Assembly: GCA_015179045.1 (NCBI GenBank)
Contig: WHUZ01000242.1
Coordinates: 1 to 20,177 of the forward strand
Origin: Kalaharituber pfeilii
Taxonomy: Eukaryota; Ascomycota; Pezizomycetes; Pezizales; Pezizaceae
Length of the DNA: 20,177 nucleotides
Direction of reading: 5' to 3'
The notes under the pieces are model-generated. The model was not told the DNA's origin. It saw nothing but the letters and a program-made list of their open reading frames with translations, and made no database searches. The translations under genes and the position numbers were made by a program. This document shows positions 1 through 7,910 of this stretch, piece after piece (positions within the stretch are counted from its first letter, which is position 1; each line of letters starts with the position of its first letter).

Positions 1-232
1 GTATACCTGCAAGAGCTTGGTTGCTAGCATCAGTCTCCATGATTGTGGGTAGAGTATAGTTATACTGCTGAAGTATTGGTGTAGATATGAAGGTATCCTT
101 TAATTCATTAAAGGAATATTGTTGTGCTTTAGTTCAGGTAAATAGAATATTTCTAATTAGTGTTAGTGTAGGCATTGCTGGACTTATGAGAGTAACTCTA
201 GGTTCATGAAGGCAGCGAAGTGAATGACAAAA
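1..232 (-). pseudogene. Ty3/Gypsy pol fragment: end of RT to start of RNase H (window-truncated)
   Basis: Read on the minus strand, one frame gives the linker between reverse transcriptase and RNase H. A segment reading QQYSFNELKDTFISTPIL (about 75-128) is followed by LPTIMETDASNQALAG (about 6-55). The ETDAS motif carries the first RNase H catalytic aspartate (codon 29-31). The same frame continues upstream to about 232 with one stop, TGA at 134-136, where Gypsy proteins usually have Trp, so G-to-A is the simplest cause. The fragment matches the same region of element B near 9480-9560 at the protein level. It ends abruptly where the LTR of element C begins, and its other side leaves the window. 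It is a relic. Which element it came from is unknown. Confidence 0.8.
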
Positions 233-805
233 GGTTATACAAAAGCATTAAGTAAGAGTTTAACTTAGAACACTGCTTGTGTCTTAATTTCCTTCTAGCT
301 AACTGTTCAGCTTATTTATATAGACTTCCGGCCATCATACATGACTAGTCAATTGACAGTAACATGACGATAAACATGCTAAGGCATACAGGCAGAGAAA
401 CGTCACAGAAAACACGCATCAGGAAGGTCCATAATAGTAGAAAAGGCATGAATGTAATAGAAGCATGCATTAGAAAGGTCTGAGGTAGCCAGAAAGGTGT
501 GAACATAATGGAGGCATGCATTAGGAAGGTCTGCAGTACCCGAAAAAGACGTGAACATAATGGAAGCATGCATTAGAAAGGTTTGTGGTAGCCAGAATAG
601 TGTAAATATAATAGAAATATGTATTAGGAAGGTCTGTGATGTATATACATATATTGATAGACTATGTGTAACTTCAACATACACTTCAGTAGGCAACCAC
701 CACTTACCAGTGGACATTGCCTAGTAGTCATTAGTCACATCTTTAGCATACGTCTCTGGCAGTGCTTTCAGAACCGACTGCATAAGTCTTACCTTAGCCG
801 TAACA
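233..805 (-). mobile_element. 3' LTR of element C (Gypsy family shared with A and B)
   Basis: The minus-strand LTR starts TGTTACGGCTAAGG at 805, the same start as the LTRs of elements A and B. A TATA-like box lies at about 311-323, followed by the conserved segment reading ACACAAGC near 280-292, which also follows the TATA box in B. The lower boundary near 233 (ATAAC, matching the expected terminal TAACA) is inferred. At about 570 bp it is slightly longer than the B LTR, and a 51-bp minisatellite occupies its U3 part. A polypurine-like stretch lies just outside the 805 end, so this is the 3' LTR of the minus-strand element extending to higher coordinates. Confidence 0.75.
412..660. repeat. 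51-bp minisatellite, 5 copies, inside LTR
   Basis: Five imperfect units begin near 413, 463, 514, 566 and 617 (spacing 50-52 bp). The core reads GCATGCATTAGAAAGGTCTG and is followed by a segment like GTGTGAACATAATGGA. Because 51 is a multiple of 3, minus-strand frames carry a 17-residue repeat (QTFLMHASIMFTPFWLP), which yields two short hydrophobic ORFs. These look like a by-product of the repeat, not genes. The array lies upstream of the LTR TATA box (in U3) and is absent from the LTRs of A and B. Confidence 0.85.
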
Positions 806-828
806 TCACCTCCCGTTTTAGAGCTTTT
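806..828 (-). other. Polypurine-tract-like site next to the 3' LTR of element C
   Basis: On the minus strand CTCTAAAACGGGAGGTGA directly precedes the LTR start TGTTACGG. Element B has the counterpart TAAACGGGGGGGTAA in the same place (8016-8030). In LTR retrotransposons such a purine run primes plus-strand DNA synthesis. The shared position and composition support the assignment and fix the polarity of element C. Confidence 0.65.
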
Positions 829-1530
829 TTGCCTCAAAAAGCTTTTAAAAATCCGAAAATCTATTTAGTAGGGTTAGTATATACTTTTGTGTAGCTAAGA
901 GTGTCAGCATACCCTATGCGCAGAGTACTGGTGATTTATTGTAGGTACAATAGCTAATAGTAAGACTGGTATATTCTGTACTTAAATTTAGTATTAGCCA
1001 TTAAACTACTTCTCAGGTAAAACCTTGTGGGAAACCTTTGAAAGTGTAGAAGGTATAATACCTATGTGAGGTTGTAACTTTGCTAGCTAGACCTCGATAG
1101 TACCAAATAATATATTATGATGCCTGTAAAGTGGAGTCTTTAGGCTTTCATAGGTAACTTGTATAGAATTCCATAATAGATTCTAGTGGATAATGTAAGG
1201 TACCAATTGGCTCCTATATACCATCTTCATTGTACCCTTGCTAACAAATTTGATATTTGACTTAGCCTCAGACCTTGCAGCTGTCGACAGTATGGTCAAT
1301 ATCATAGTAGAGTTCTTGTTCATTACCATCAAGGTTTGTATTGTCATCTCGGGCTTAAGAAGCCTGATGTATATAATTCTGTATAGTCGCACACTCTAAA
1401 GCAGTTCAAGTTCAATTATTATACGACTTAGTCAGTTCTCTACTGCCAGCGAGGCAAAGCACGGTTATTCGAGACGTGTATTATTTTGGGGGTTGAATCC
1501 GTATAGGCTTTTGAAGGGTGTATAGCTATA
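829..1530 (-). pseudogene. Element C: integrase C-terminal remains and 3' untranslated part
   Basis: At 1492-1526 the minus strand encodes YTPFKSLYGFNP, the motif that follows the catalytic Glu helix in Gypsy integrases (usually STGxSPFxxxYGxxP). A later frame (1392 down to 1183) contains ARSEAKSNIKFV, resembling the segment before the integrase SH3-like domain. Between about 830 and 1100 the sequence matches the 3' untranslated part of element B at 8030-8330 (for example the AAACCTTGTGGGAAA-type block near 1020 versus 8226). Frames are broken many times. The catalytic core is not recognisable: only about 500 bp separate the RNase H end from YTPFKSLYGFNP, far less than a complete integrase needs. 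Confidence 0.65.
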
Positions 1531-1549
1531 GGTTGATATTTTCGAGGTA

Positions 1550-1730
1550 CTATATGCATGTATGCAGTCAGTGCTGTGTGTGTATGTGTATATGGTCAAG
1601 GCCGTATGTCTGTATATGGTCGGTACCATATGCCTATATATGATCGGTCCTGTCTGCCTATATATCATCGGTGCTATATGCAGTCGGAGCCGTGAGTCTA
1701 TATGCAGTCAGTACCATACACTTTTCACTC
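1550..1730. repeat. 24-bp minisatellite, about 7 copies, inside the integrase relic
   Basis: Units end near 1569, 1597, 1621, 1645, 1669, 1685 and 1709. Spacing is 24 bp except for one long and one short unit. The core is GGTACCATATGCCTATATATGATC. Both strands show an 8-residue periodicity in short ORFs (minus strand IYRHMVPT-like). The array occupies the place where the integrase catalytic core of element C should be. Confidence 0.8.
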
Positions 1731-1999
1731 ATATAGGCTGGCTAGGCCTATAAGCTATTTTCTGGCTGGTAAATTATTGCAGTGAGATATTAAACCAAGT
1801 AACAGATCTGACTCCAGTTTGGTATTAGTATTGGGTTCGGCAGGTATATCGGTTAGCTTCTTTCTATCTATTCTGGTAGTGATTCCTTAATATCACTTCT
1901 TGGGTATGATGCACCCCCCAGTAGCTCATGACCTTTAGGTCTTCCTTAACGGAGTCACCATTGGTGAGTAGTTGCCTATCTTTTAAGAGCTGGATTTCT

Positions 2000-2640
2000 A
2001 GACCTGTAGGTTCATTGTAATATAGTATCAGCTTTCCCATTATTGCTTCCCTTATAATAAATAATAGTAAAGTCCAGTTTGTATATCTTTATGTACCAGT
2101 TTGCTTGCTAAGAGTTAAGCTTCTGCTTGGTGGTGATCCATATAGATATCGATGTATATCCCCTATAGGCAAGTATATCATTTCTTAAAGTAGTCGACGA
2201 TCACCAATAGCTCAGATAGGATAATTTCGTTTGTCTGCATTGAGAGCTCGTAAGTGGATATTGACTTAGTATAGCATTATAATTCTATTCTTGTTATGGT
2301 GTTGGAGAGAGTGATGGCAAGAGCTTAGTAAGATGTACTGGTTTCTATAATCATTTTTAGGGTTCTATCCCATGATCGTCTTACAGGTTCTATTTATTGG
2401 ACAGAATACTGATGCATCAGTTTCCATGATTGCCTTCAAGGTTCTATCCTATAATTACCTCTAGGGTTTTATCCTATAATCACCTCTAGAGTTTTATCCC
2501 ATGATCGCCTCTAGGGTTTTATTCTAAGATCACCTTCAGGATTTTATCCCATGAGTGAAGTACTAGAGCGAATAGGAATGCTTGCTTGAGTTCATTGAAT
2601 AACTGCTGTTGTGCGTTGCCATATAAAAATAGTATATTGC
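2000..2640 (-). pseudogene. Element C: RNase H domain relic
   Basis: Minus strand. YGNAQQQLFNELKQAF (2579-2622) marks the RT to RNase H linker and matches AEQQAAFTELQDKF of element B. Near the end, KQKLNS-stop-QANW and LDFTIIYYKGSNGKADTILQ (about 2014-2131) match the Gypsy RNase H tail (LNRRQARW ... GKxNGKADALSR). Several stops and frame changes interrupt it, and a 25-bp tandem array sits between these two parts, where the catalytic ETDAS motif should start. An ETDAS-like string remains near 2412-2435, just after the array in coding direction. It is non-functional. Confidence 0.75.
2355..2565. repeat. 25-bp minisatellite at the RNase H active-site entry, about 5-6 copies
   Basis: Units with the core GGTTTTATCCTATAATCACC start near 2441, 2466, 2491, 2516 and 2541, a constant 25-bp spacing. 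A separate related unit lies at 2361. On the coding (minus) strand the unit reads like a duplicated DKILKVIL stretch just before ETDAS. The 25-bp length destroys the frame with every copy. Confidence 0.85.
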
Positions 2641-2699
2641 TTGTGAGAAAGGTAAGCCTCTAGCACTGTAGTTCTTAATGAAATGGTATAGTAGTTGGC

Positions 2700-3340
2700 T
2701 AGTCAGCAATGGTATTAAGCTTGTGGTTATTAATAGTATGACCAAAAAAGGCTGTTTCTTGCACAGCTAGTCTGTGATGAAGTGGTAGTTGTAGGACCTA
2801 TTCCACAGTCATACTACCCTATCGATATTCTTCCATCATCTCCTGACAACTCGTTAGTACAAGTACAAAAGGCACACTGGTATATTCAAATAAGTTTTTA
2901 TCACCTGACTAATTTCAAATAAGATGTTCTTATACGACTAGGTAAAGTGTTTACTACTACAAGTCTAATATGAGTAGGAGGAGATGCCAGTTCAGTACTG
3001 TAGTCTTATTGAGTCCTCCTTTAGTCTACACATGAATGTAGTGAGCTATCCTTTTTCTAGACAGATAGTATCGGTGCCAGCTGTGGGTCTTAAATGCCTG
3101 ATCTTGCTAGTGAGTAAATATTCTTACAGATACATCTACAGGACTTCATCTTTCAGGGTAGTCTTGTATTATTGGACCATTAGATACTTCAGTACTAGAG
3201 TCATTGAGTGGGATCTCATGATCCCTAGATCGGTGAGAGTGTCTGGCTGCTTGCTCCTCAGAGAATACTTAAGCATAATATTTATAATGTTTGTATTAAT
3301 TATTAGTAGTACATCACCTTCTTCTAATGATTTCTTTCAA
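2700..3340 (-). pseudogene. Element C: reverse transcriptase relic
   Basis: Minus strand, in fragments. About 3330-3140 contains a segment (YSLRSKQPDTLTDLGIMRSH) that aligns with RNRYAAYLLTKAGIMKSL, the N-terminal linker of the element B RT. APILSV-stop-KKDSSLHSCVD (about 2990-3070) corresponds to the PILFVKKKDGSLRxCVDYR fingers motif. A QEMMEE string (2829-2845) corresponds to the region before the YLDD turn, and VQETAFFGHTI (2731-2765) to the RT thumb motif. The YLDD box itself is not intact. An uninterrupted 138-codon ORF on the opposite strand over the same bases (2984-3400) is a shadow. Confidence 0.75.
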
Positions 3341-3432
3341 AATCTGAAACAGAAACAGGTGACAGAAACAGAAACAGATGAAAGAAATAGAAACAGGTAG
3401 AAGAAATAGAAACAGGTAGAAGAATAATTTCA
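3340..3432. repeat. GAAACA-type simple repeat
   Basis: A purine-rich run on the plus strand with a GAAACAG core. It ends in two near-perfect copies of a 20-bp unit, AGAAATAGAAACAGGTAGAA. It lies between the protease and RT remains of element C. No coding role is visible. Confidence 0.8.
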
Positions 3433-3469
3433 TCATAAAAAAATAATAAAATTAAGGGAATTATAAACC

Positions 3470-3800
3470 AAATACCAGTTTTTACCATTAACAGAGAAAC
3501 TTTTCCTTCTAAACCAAGATAATTTCAATAATACTTCTCTATTACCAATATTCAAACATTCCATATCAAAATCAAGTACAGTACTAGAGATCACATTACC
3601 TAATTTATCCTAAATGCTAGAAAAAACAAATGCAGTATTTCAAACTTTAACTTCTTCTAGAGAGCTTTTATCACTCTGCCATATATTTACGAGCCTAGCC
3701 CGGTCTTTCTAACTCAGTTTTCTACCTAAAGACAAAAAAACAAACAGAAGTAGATATACCAGGATCAATAAGAATTAGAATTCAGTATCCATTGCTAGAA
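3470..3800 (-). pseudogene. Element C: retropepsin-like protease relic
   Basis: On the minus strand ILIDPGISTSV (active-site triad codons at 3758-3766) resembles the aspartic-protease motif LIDSGAT, with Pro in place of Ser/Thr. Further on, LDFDMECLNIGN (3541-3576) matches FRFDAKVMDIGG of element B. It sits where Gypsy proteins have the C-terminal part of the protease before the RT. Several stops interrupt the frame. Retropepsins act as dimers and cleave the Gag-Pol polyprotein. The Pro and the stops make this copy inactive. The identification rests on order and two short motifs, so it is moderate. Confidence 0.6.
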
Positions 3801-4320
3801 GAGGGTGGTGTTTTGAGAACTTCCCAACAGTGCTTTGGGTGCCCCTCATTCTTTTCCTGAATCACTGTGGATTGACTCATCATCTGTATTAAGTTCTGTA
3901 ATGCAGATGATGGGCCTATCAGTAATGCATTTCTTCTTAGTTGAATGCTTGATTTGGTCCTCCAGGGATCTGACTACTCCTTTTTCTTATTTGACCTTTG
4001 TGAGTGATTTCTTTGGCTGATCAAGCTTGTATGTCTATCTTAGGAAGCACTTTGATATTGAGTAGTTATCTCCTCTACAATAGATGCACACCTCATTCTT
4101 CCTTCTGCAATCCTTAACCTTGTCTAGTACATAGTCATTGTTTTTTTAGATTCTCTGAGCTATACCCTTCTCGAGATATGGCCTACAGTATAGTAGTAGT
4201 TGCTCTTCCAGATGTTCACTTACACTTGTTGACAGAGAGCTTGAAGGAGTAGGTAGATAGATATAGCTTTCTTCTTCCAGTTCATCTTACTTTTTCGGAG
4301 AATGATTTCAGCTGCTTTAC
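3800..4320 (-). pseudogene. Element C: Gag C-terminal part with degenerate zinc knuckle
   Basis: Minus strand, with stops. VCIYCRGDNYSISKCF contains a CCHC knuckle (C-X2-C-X4-H-X4-C; 4044-4088) in which His has become Tyr, a CAC-to-TAC (C-to-T) type change. Zinc knuckles of Gag bind the element RNA during packaging. The same frame runs from about 4180 (EEQLLLYCRPYLEKGIAQRI) through the knuckle to a Lys-rich tail at about 3900, with two or three stops. The plus-strand ORF at 3835-4020 is a shadow. Confidence 0.7.
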
Positions 4321-4324
4321 CTTG

Positions 4325-4920
4325 GGTGGAAGTGAGCAAGACTTTGAGCGGGACTGACAGCAGTAGTGGTGGGACTCTGAGGGGCTGCGTGAGAGTCTCT
4401 GACAGTGGAAGACTTACACATGGAGCATACAAGATTGGTTGTGTGAGTGTAGGAAAGTGAGTACCCTGTAGTATGCTTCAGGGTAGGAATTGCTCTAGAA
4501 TAATATACTGACTTGGTAGTTCTTTGATTCTGCATAAGTCTGTAAGCTGATGGAGTTGGGCATCTTTTGACATCATCAGTAGAATGGGAGCAGATATCCT
4601 TCACCTAGCGAGTATTCTAGATCTTTTGAGCTTTTTCGGCCTTCCAGGGACTCACTTTGGCTGCTTAGTCTTGGGTGAAGGTAGCAGGACCTTGAGTGGG
4701 AGTGGCAATAGTAATGGCAATGGGACTCTGAGCGGTGGTGGAGTTCTAAACAGCAGTGAGACTCTGAGCAGTGGGACTCTGATCAATGATGGGACTTCCA
4801 AGTAGCGATAGAACTCAAAGCAGCAGTGGGAGGGTCTCTGAGTAGTAGCAGGACTCTGAGTGGCAGCACTAGTCTAAGTAGCAGTGGGTCTCTGAGTAGC
4901 AGCAGGAATTCTACCTCACG
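4325..4920. repeat. 18-bp (hexapeptide) minisatellite, clusters 1 and 2, within gag
   Basis: A degenerate 18-bp unit with core GGGACTCTGAGCAGCAGT recurs at about 4325-4400 and, more regularly, at 4686-4920. A multiple of 3 keeps all frames periodic. On the minus (gag) strand one frame reads QSPTAT repeats; on the plus strand a short ORF reads GTLSGS/GTLNSS. Pro/Ser/Thr-rich segments are common in Gag, so expansion of a low-complexity gag segment is the simplest reading. The bases between the clusters (4410-4680) hold unrecognised minus-strand sequence with a weak Gag-like stretch (IKELPSQYIILEQF, about 4490-4540). Confidence 0.75.
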
Positions 4921-4955
4921 ATTCTGAGTAGAGCTGTATATGCGATTCATAGTAG

Positions 4956-5250
4956 TTGGCCATCTCTGGACATCATGACATCCATCATCAGTGAGGATGG
5001 GCTAGGCGGTTGGAGTACTGGAAGAGGCGGGGAGTGACTGTTGGAGTTCCAGTAGTGTCTCCACCAGGTCTTTGCGGATCTATCTAGGTAATAGGAGATC
5101 ATCCTATTCTTAGTGCTATTACCTTCAACATTACATACTTCAAAATACTTTTCTATGGAGAAGAAGTCCTACAGTTCATCATACTTTTCTTTGGATACCT
5201 TGAGAGATGCAGTGGCTGCCAGATTCGCTTCTGAGACTGATGTCAGCAGC
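4956..5250 (-). pseudogene. Element C: Gag capsid-domain relic
   Basis: Minus strand, one frame from about 5245 to 5000. It contains KYDEL, a TAG stop (5169-5171, from CAG by C-to-T), then DFFSIEKYFEVCNVEG, ISYYLDRSAKTWWRHYW and a Pro/Ser-rich tail. The IEKYF ... YLxGxAxTWW pattern is the hallmark of the Retrotrans_gag capsid fold; the TWW codons lie near 5061-5072. This capsid protein would form the virus-like particle. It is flanked on both sides by 18-bp repeat clusters. The segment at 4955-5000 also resembles 4556-4590, a sign of local duplication. Confidence 0.75.
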
Positions 5251-5490
5251 GTCAGCAGTAATGAGATTCTGAGCAGTAGTGGGACTCTAAATGGCAGTAG
5301 TACTCCAAATGGCAGCAGGATTCTAGATGACAGTGGGACTCTGAACAGTGGTGGGGCTCTGAATGGCTACAAGATTTACTTCTGAGACTAACATCGATGG
5401 TGATGAGACTCTGAGTAGCAGTGGGACTCCAAACAGCAGCTGATCTCCGAATGGCAGTAGAACTCCAAATGGCTGTGTGAGGGTCTTTGA
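5238..5490. repeat. 18-bp minisatellite, cluster 3
   Basis: This is the most regular cluster. Five consecutive units between about 5283 and 5373 are exactly 18 bp each (ACTCTAAATGGCAGTAGT, ACTCCAAATGGCAGCAGG and so on). The plus frame gives SGTLNGSSTPNGS-like hexapeptides, and the minus frames give ESHYCS- or QSPTAT-like ones. Both are consequences of the repeat. No promoter or conserved start supports a separate gene. Confidence 0.85.
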
Positions 5491-5936
5491 CCACGATTAT
5501 TTAGTAGTGGTAGTTAGCTCTGCTACTACTATAGGATGGTAGTGACTTACTAGATTATAGCATTCATATGAGTGATTAATGTGGTAAGTTAGGTCCCTAA
5601 TTCCCATGACATTATAGTTTTCAAGTTCTCAATTCCACCATTTCTAGTGTAGGCTTCTGCCTCAAATCAATCTGATGGAGTTAGTTATCTAACAATTTGG
5701 GCTGATCATCTGACATCAATCTAATGGGCCTAGTCATAATTCAAGCTGGTTATCTGACAATTTAATCTAATGGGGCTGGTCATCTGACATCGTAACATCT
5801 CTTCCAAGGTATCTCTGAACTTCTAGGGAGCATGCTGGGAGCGGTTAGAGTACTGAGAGAGGCAGGAGAGAGATTGCTGGAGCTCCATTGGTAATAGGTA
5901 TAAGGGAAAAAAAAAATAAAGGTATAAGTAGTATAA
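5491..5936. other. Gene-free stretch with degenerate repeats and a duplicated gag scrap
   Basis: Positions 5660-5790 contain a degenerate repeat of about 22 bp (CTGGTTATCTGACAATTTAA and CTGATCATCTGACATCAATC). Positions 5826-5885 are a diverged copy of the gag segment at 4998-5055 (both contain GTACTG, GAGGC and CTGGAGTTCC/CTGGAGCTCC in the same order), about 820 bp away. A run of ten A at about 5908-5918 separates this scrap from the pol fragment at 5937. I see no gene here. Confidence 0.6.
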
Positions 5937-6010
5937 TATTAGCATAGGCATTACTAGACTCATGAGAGTGACTCTGGGTTTACAAAGGCAGCAAAGCGGA
6001 CAATAAAAGG
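5920..6010 (-). pseudogene. Ty3/Gypsy pol scrap (RT end), second copy of the segment at 140-232
   Basis: The bases at 5948-6010 align along their whole length with 172-232 (both contain GGCATT, GAGAGT, ACTCT, GGCAGC and AAAAGGTTAT in register). On the minus strand both encode CKPRVTLMS/HEPRVTLIS, part of the RT to RNase H connection. As at 232, the fragment ends exactly where an LTR of this family begins, but here the LTR is in plus orientation. Confidence 0.7.
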
Positions 6011-6479
6011 TTATTATAGCTAAGGTGAGACTTATGTGACTCACGGAACACTTACCCTAAATACCAATACTGCATGAGTGGACTGATTACCCGTTAGGCT
6101 TGGAATTCATTTTCGCCTGAATAGGAAAGTGCTAAGGAAGTATGTGTCATCAATTAATAGTATAATCTTCAGATTACCTATATACTCTACATGCACTTAG
6201 CTGATTAAAAGCTAATATATACATACATGTACTAGTATATAGTATTATCTTGTGTCCATACTATTTTCACATGTTTCTATTATGTATACCTATTATTACT
6301 GGTATTAGCATTGATAAGGAATTGCTATATTGCCAGTTATTTATTCATTTGTTAACTAGTTATATATGACTGCACTGAAGTCTATATAAGCACTGGCTGG
6401 CAATAGTATAGTTAAAAGAATCAAGATACTAGTAGTATTCTAAGTTCTCTATAACTCTAAACCTATCATTCTCTCATTA
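6010..6479 (+). mobile_element. 5' LTR of element A
   Basis: Plus-oriented LTR. It starts near 6011 with a worn TTATTATAGCTAAGGTG (compare TGTTATGGCTAAGGTG) and runs through ATTACTGGTATTAGCATTGATAAGG (6294-6318) to a TATA box TCTATATAAGC at about 6381-6391. It ends near 6479, just before the gag start at 6485. The order of motifs is identical to the minus-strand LTR of B at 12757-13285. Relative to B it lacks about 80 bp near its start. The exact 3' end is not resolved. Confidence 0.75.
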
Positions 6480-6484
6480 TACCC

Positions 6485-7515
6485 ATGAACTGCTCCACTC
6501 TGCTGTGTGCCCCATGCCGAGTAGCTGCCCTTTCAGCCCACTGTATATATGCCTTCATAGCTATTCCAGCCTGCCGTATACACCCATTAGCCATAACACC
6601 TATCCTCTGGGCCCAGCATAATCGAGCCCTTCATGCTTGTAATATTACACCGCTCCTTCACATACCAGCCCCGCCTTATAATGTCAGCACTGGAAGGCTC
6701 ATCTACTGCCCACTCTTTCTCAAGGACCTCTCCCTAAAGATGTCACCAACCTCTATGACGAGCAAGCAAATACTAACACTAGGTAGATTGCCTGAGCCTG
6801 TGAGTGTATAAATTTCATAGCAAAAGTGTTTCAAGGTATTGTATCCACCTCTCTCTCTTAGAGCTAGTAAGACCTGCAAAACACGATAACCCACATTGCC
6901 CAGCTACTGGCAAAAATGAGTGATCAAATATTGCAGCAGCTAGCATTCCAGCCAGTACCAATTCCACAACCACAATAACAGCTAGTGCAGTCTTCTTAGC
7001 CTAACTAGGGCCCTAGAGGCTCTCCTAGAAGCTTCCCTGAAAGCTTTCCTCTACTGGCTGCTGGCAGTGCTAGTGCTCCTCCTTCTCATATTCCTCCTCG
7101 CAGCTCCCGCTGAGCCCGAAATCTGACACTTCTCCTTACAGCTCCTGTCAAGCCTGAAATCTGACACCTCTCCTCACAGCTCCTGCCGAGCCCAAAATCT
7201 GATACCTTTCCTCATGGCTTCTACTAAGCCCGAATCTGACACTTTCTCCTCGTAGCTTCCACCGAGGCCGAGATCCAATGTCTTCTCTGTCTCCTTGTTG
7301 TCCTCATGAGTCAGTTAATAGCACAGGGCCTGTCTCCTCCACCTCCTCCTGCAGCTTCTTCTGTGAAGACCTCTCCTCTGACAAGTTTGCTAAGGATACT
7401 AAGGAGCTTGACAACTTTCTTTTCCTAGTCCAACAATGGATTAGGTCGAACACCTTGACATATTTACCTTTCGCTTGAAGGGCCCTGCCCTTACCTTCCA
7501 TCTGAACTCTGCAGC
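6485..7515 (+). pseudogene. Element A: partial gag
   Basis: It starts MNCSTLLCAPCRVAALS at 6485, immediately after the LTR, and matches MNRSAPLRAPRRVAALP of element B. The frame continues through LHACNITPLL and NVSTGRLIYCPLFLKDLS to a stop near 6811. After frame changes, DTKELDNFLFLVQQWIRS (about 7398-7450) matches KFDGDEKELDNF of the B Gag. The copy then stops at 7515 in the middle of the capsid domain, where LTR sequence begins with no polypurine tract. No pol is present. It is therefore a gag-truncated, non-autonomous copy or deletion derivative, and its frames are broken. Confidence 0.75.
7096..7286. repeat. 38-bp minisatellite, 5 copies, within element A gag
   Basis: Units with the core CTCACAGCTCCTGCCGAGCC followed by AAATCTGACAC begin near 7096, 7134, 7172, 7210 and 7248, an exact 38-bp spacing. 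The homologous gag region of element B (about 12000-12130) does not show this array, so it arose in copy A or its close lineage. Because 38 is not a multiple of 3, each unit shifts the frame. Confidence 0.85.
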
Positions 7516-7910
7516 TGTTATGGCTAAGGTGAAGACTTACCTGCCTCAGAACAAACACTACCTTATAACTGGTATAAGACCAACACTGACTGACCAGACT
7601 GATCACCTATTAGGTCTGGCTATTGATTCTCGTATTATTTTTGTATAGGGTAGTACTACGAAAGGGCATGTCATTATTTATGGTTCGGAATCCTACTTGA
7701 CACATGTACTCTGCTTATGAAGCTTTACTAATATACAGACATGCATTAGTACATACTGCTATATTTGTCTAGTACTATTTTTGTATATTTTCGATTACAT
7801 CTTCTTATTATTGCTTGCATAAAAGTTAATCACATTGGCCATCATCTATTATTTGTTTGACTAATCATGTATGATGAACGCAGTCTATATAAGCACAGGC
7901 AATAGTATAG
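7516..7910 (+). mobile_element. Second LTR of element A, 3'-truncated
   Basis: It starts TGTTATGGCTAAGGTG at 7516, and follows the family LTR through GGGTAGTACTACG (7649-7661), ACATGCATTAGTACAT and TATA box TCTATATAAGC (about 7883-7893). It breaks off at 7910 after CAATAGTATAG, before the R/U5 part. Compared with the B LTR it lacks about 83 bp between two copies of the short direct repeat GGCTAA(A)GGTG, a typical deletion between direct repeats. Confidence 0.75.

Noticed and set aside
2984..3400. 138-codon plus-strand ORF, one of the longest in the window
   Set aside because: The opposite strand carries reverse-transcriptase motifs shared in order with element B; the ORF protein has no recognisable feature and is a shadow.
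4584..5385. Plus-strand Gly/Ser/Thr-rich ORFs (GTLSGSGNSNG-like) as a possible secreted repeat protein
   Set aside because: They consist of the 18-bp repeat, have no signal peptide or stable boundaries, and the minus strand shows Gag motifs on both sides.
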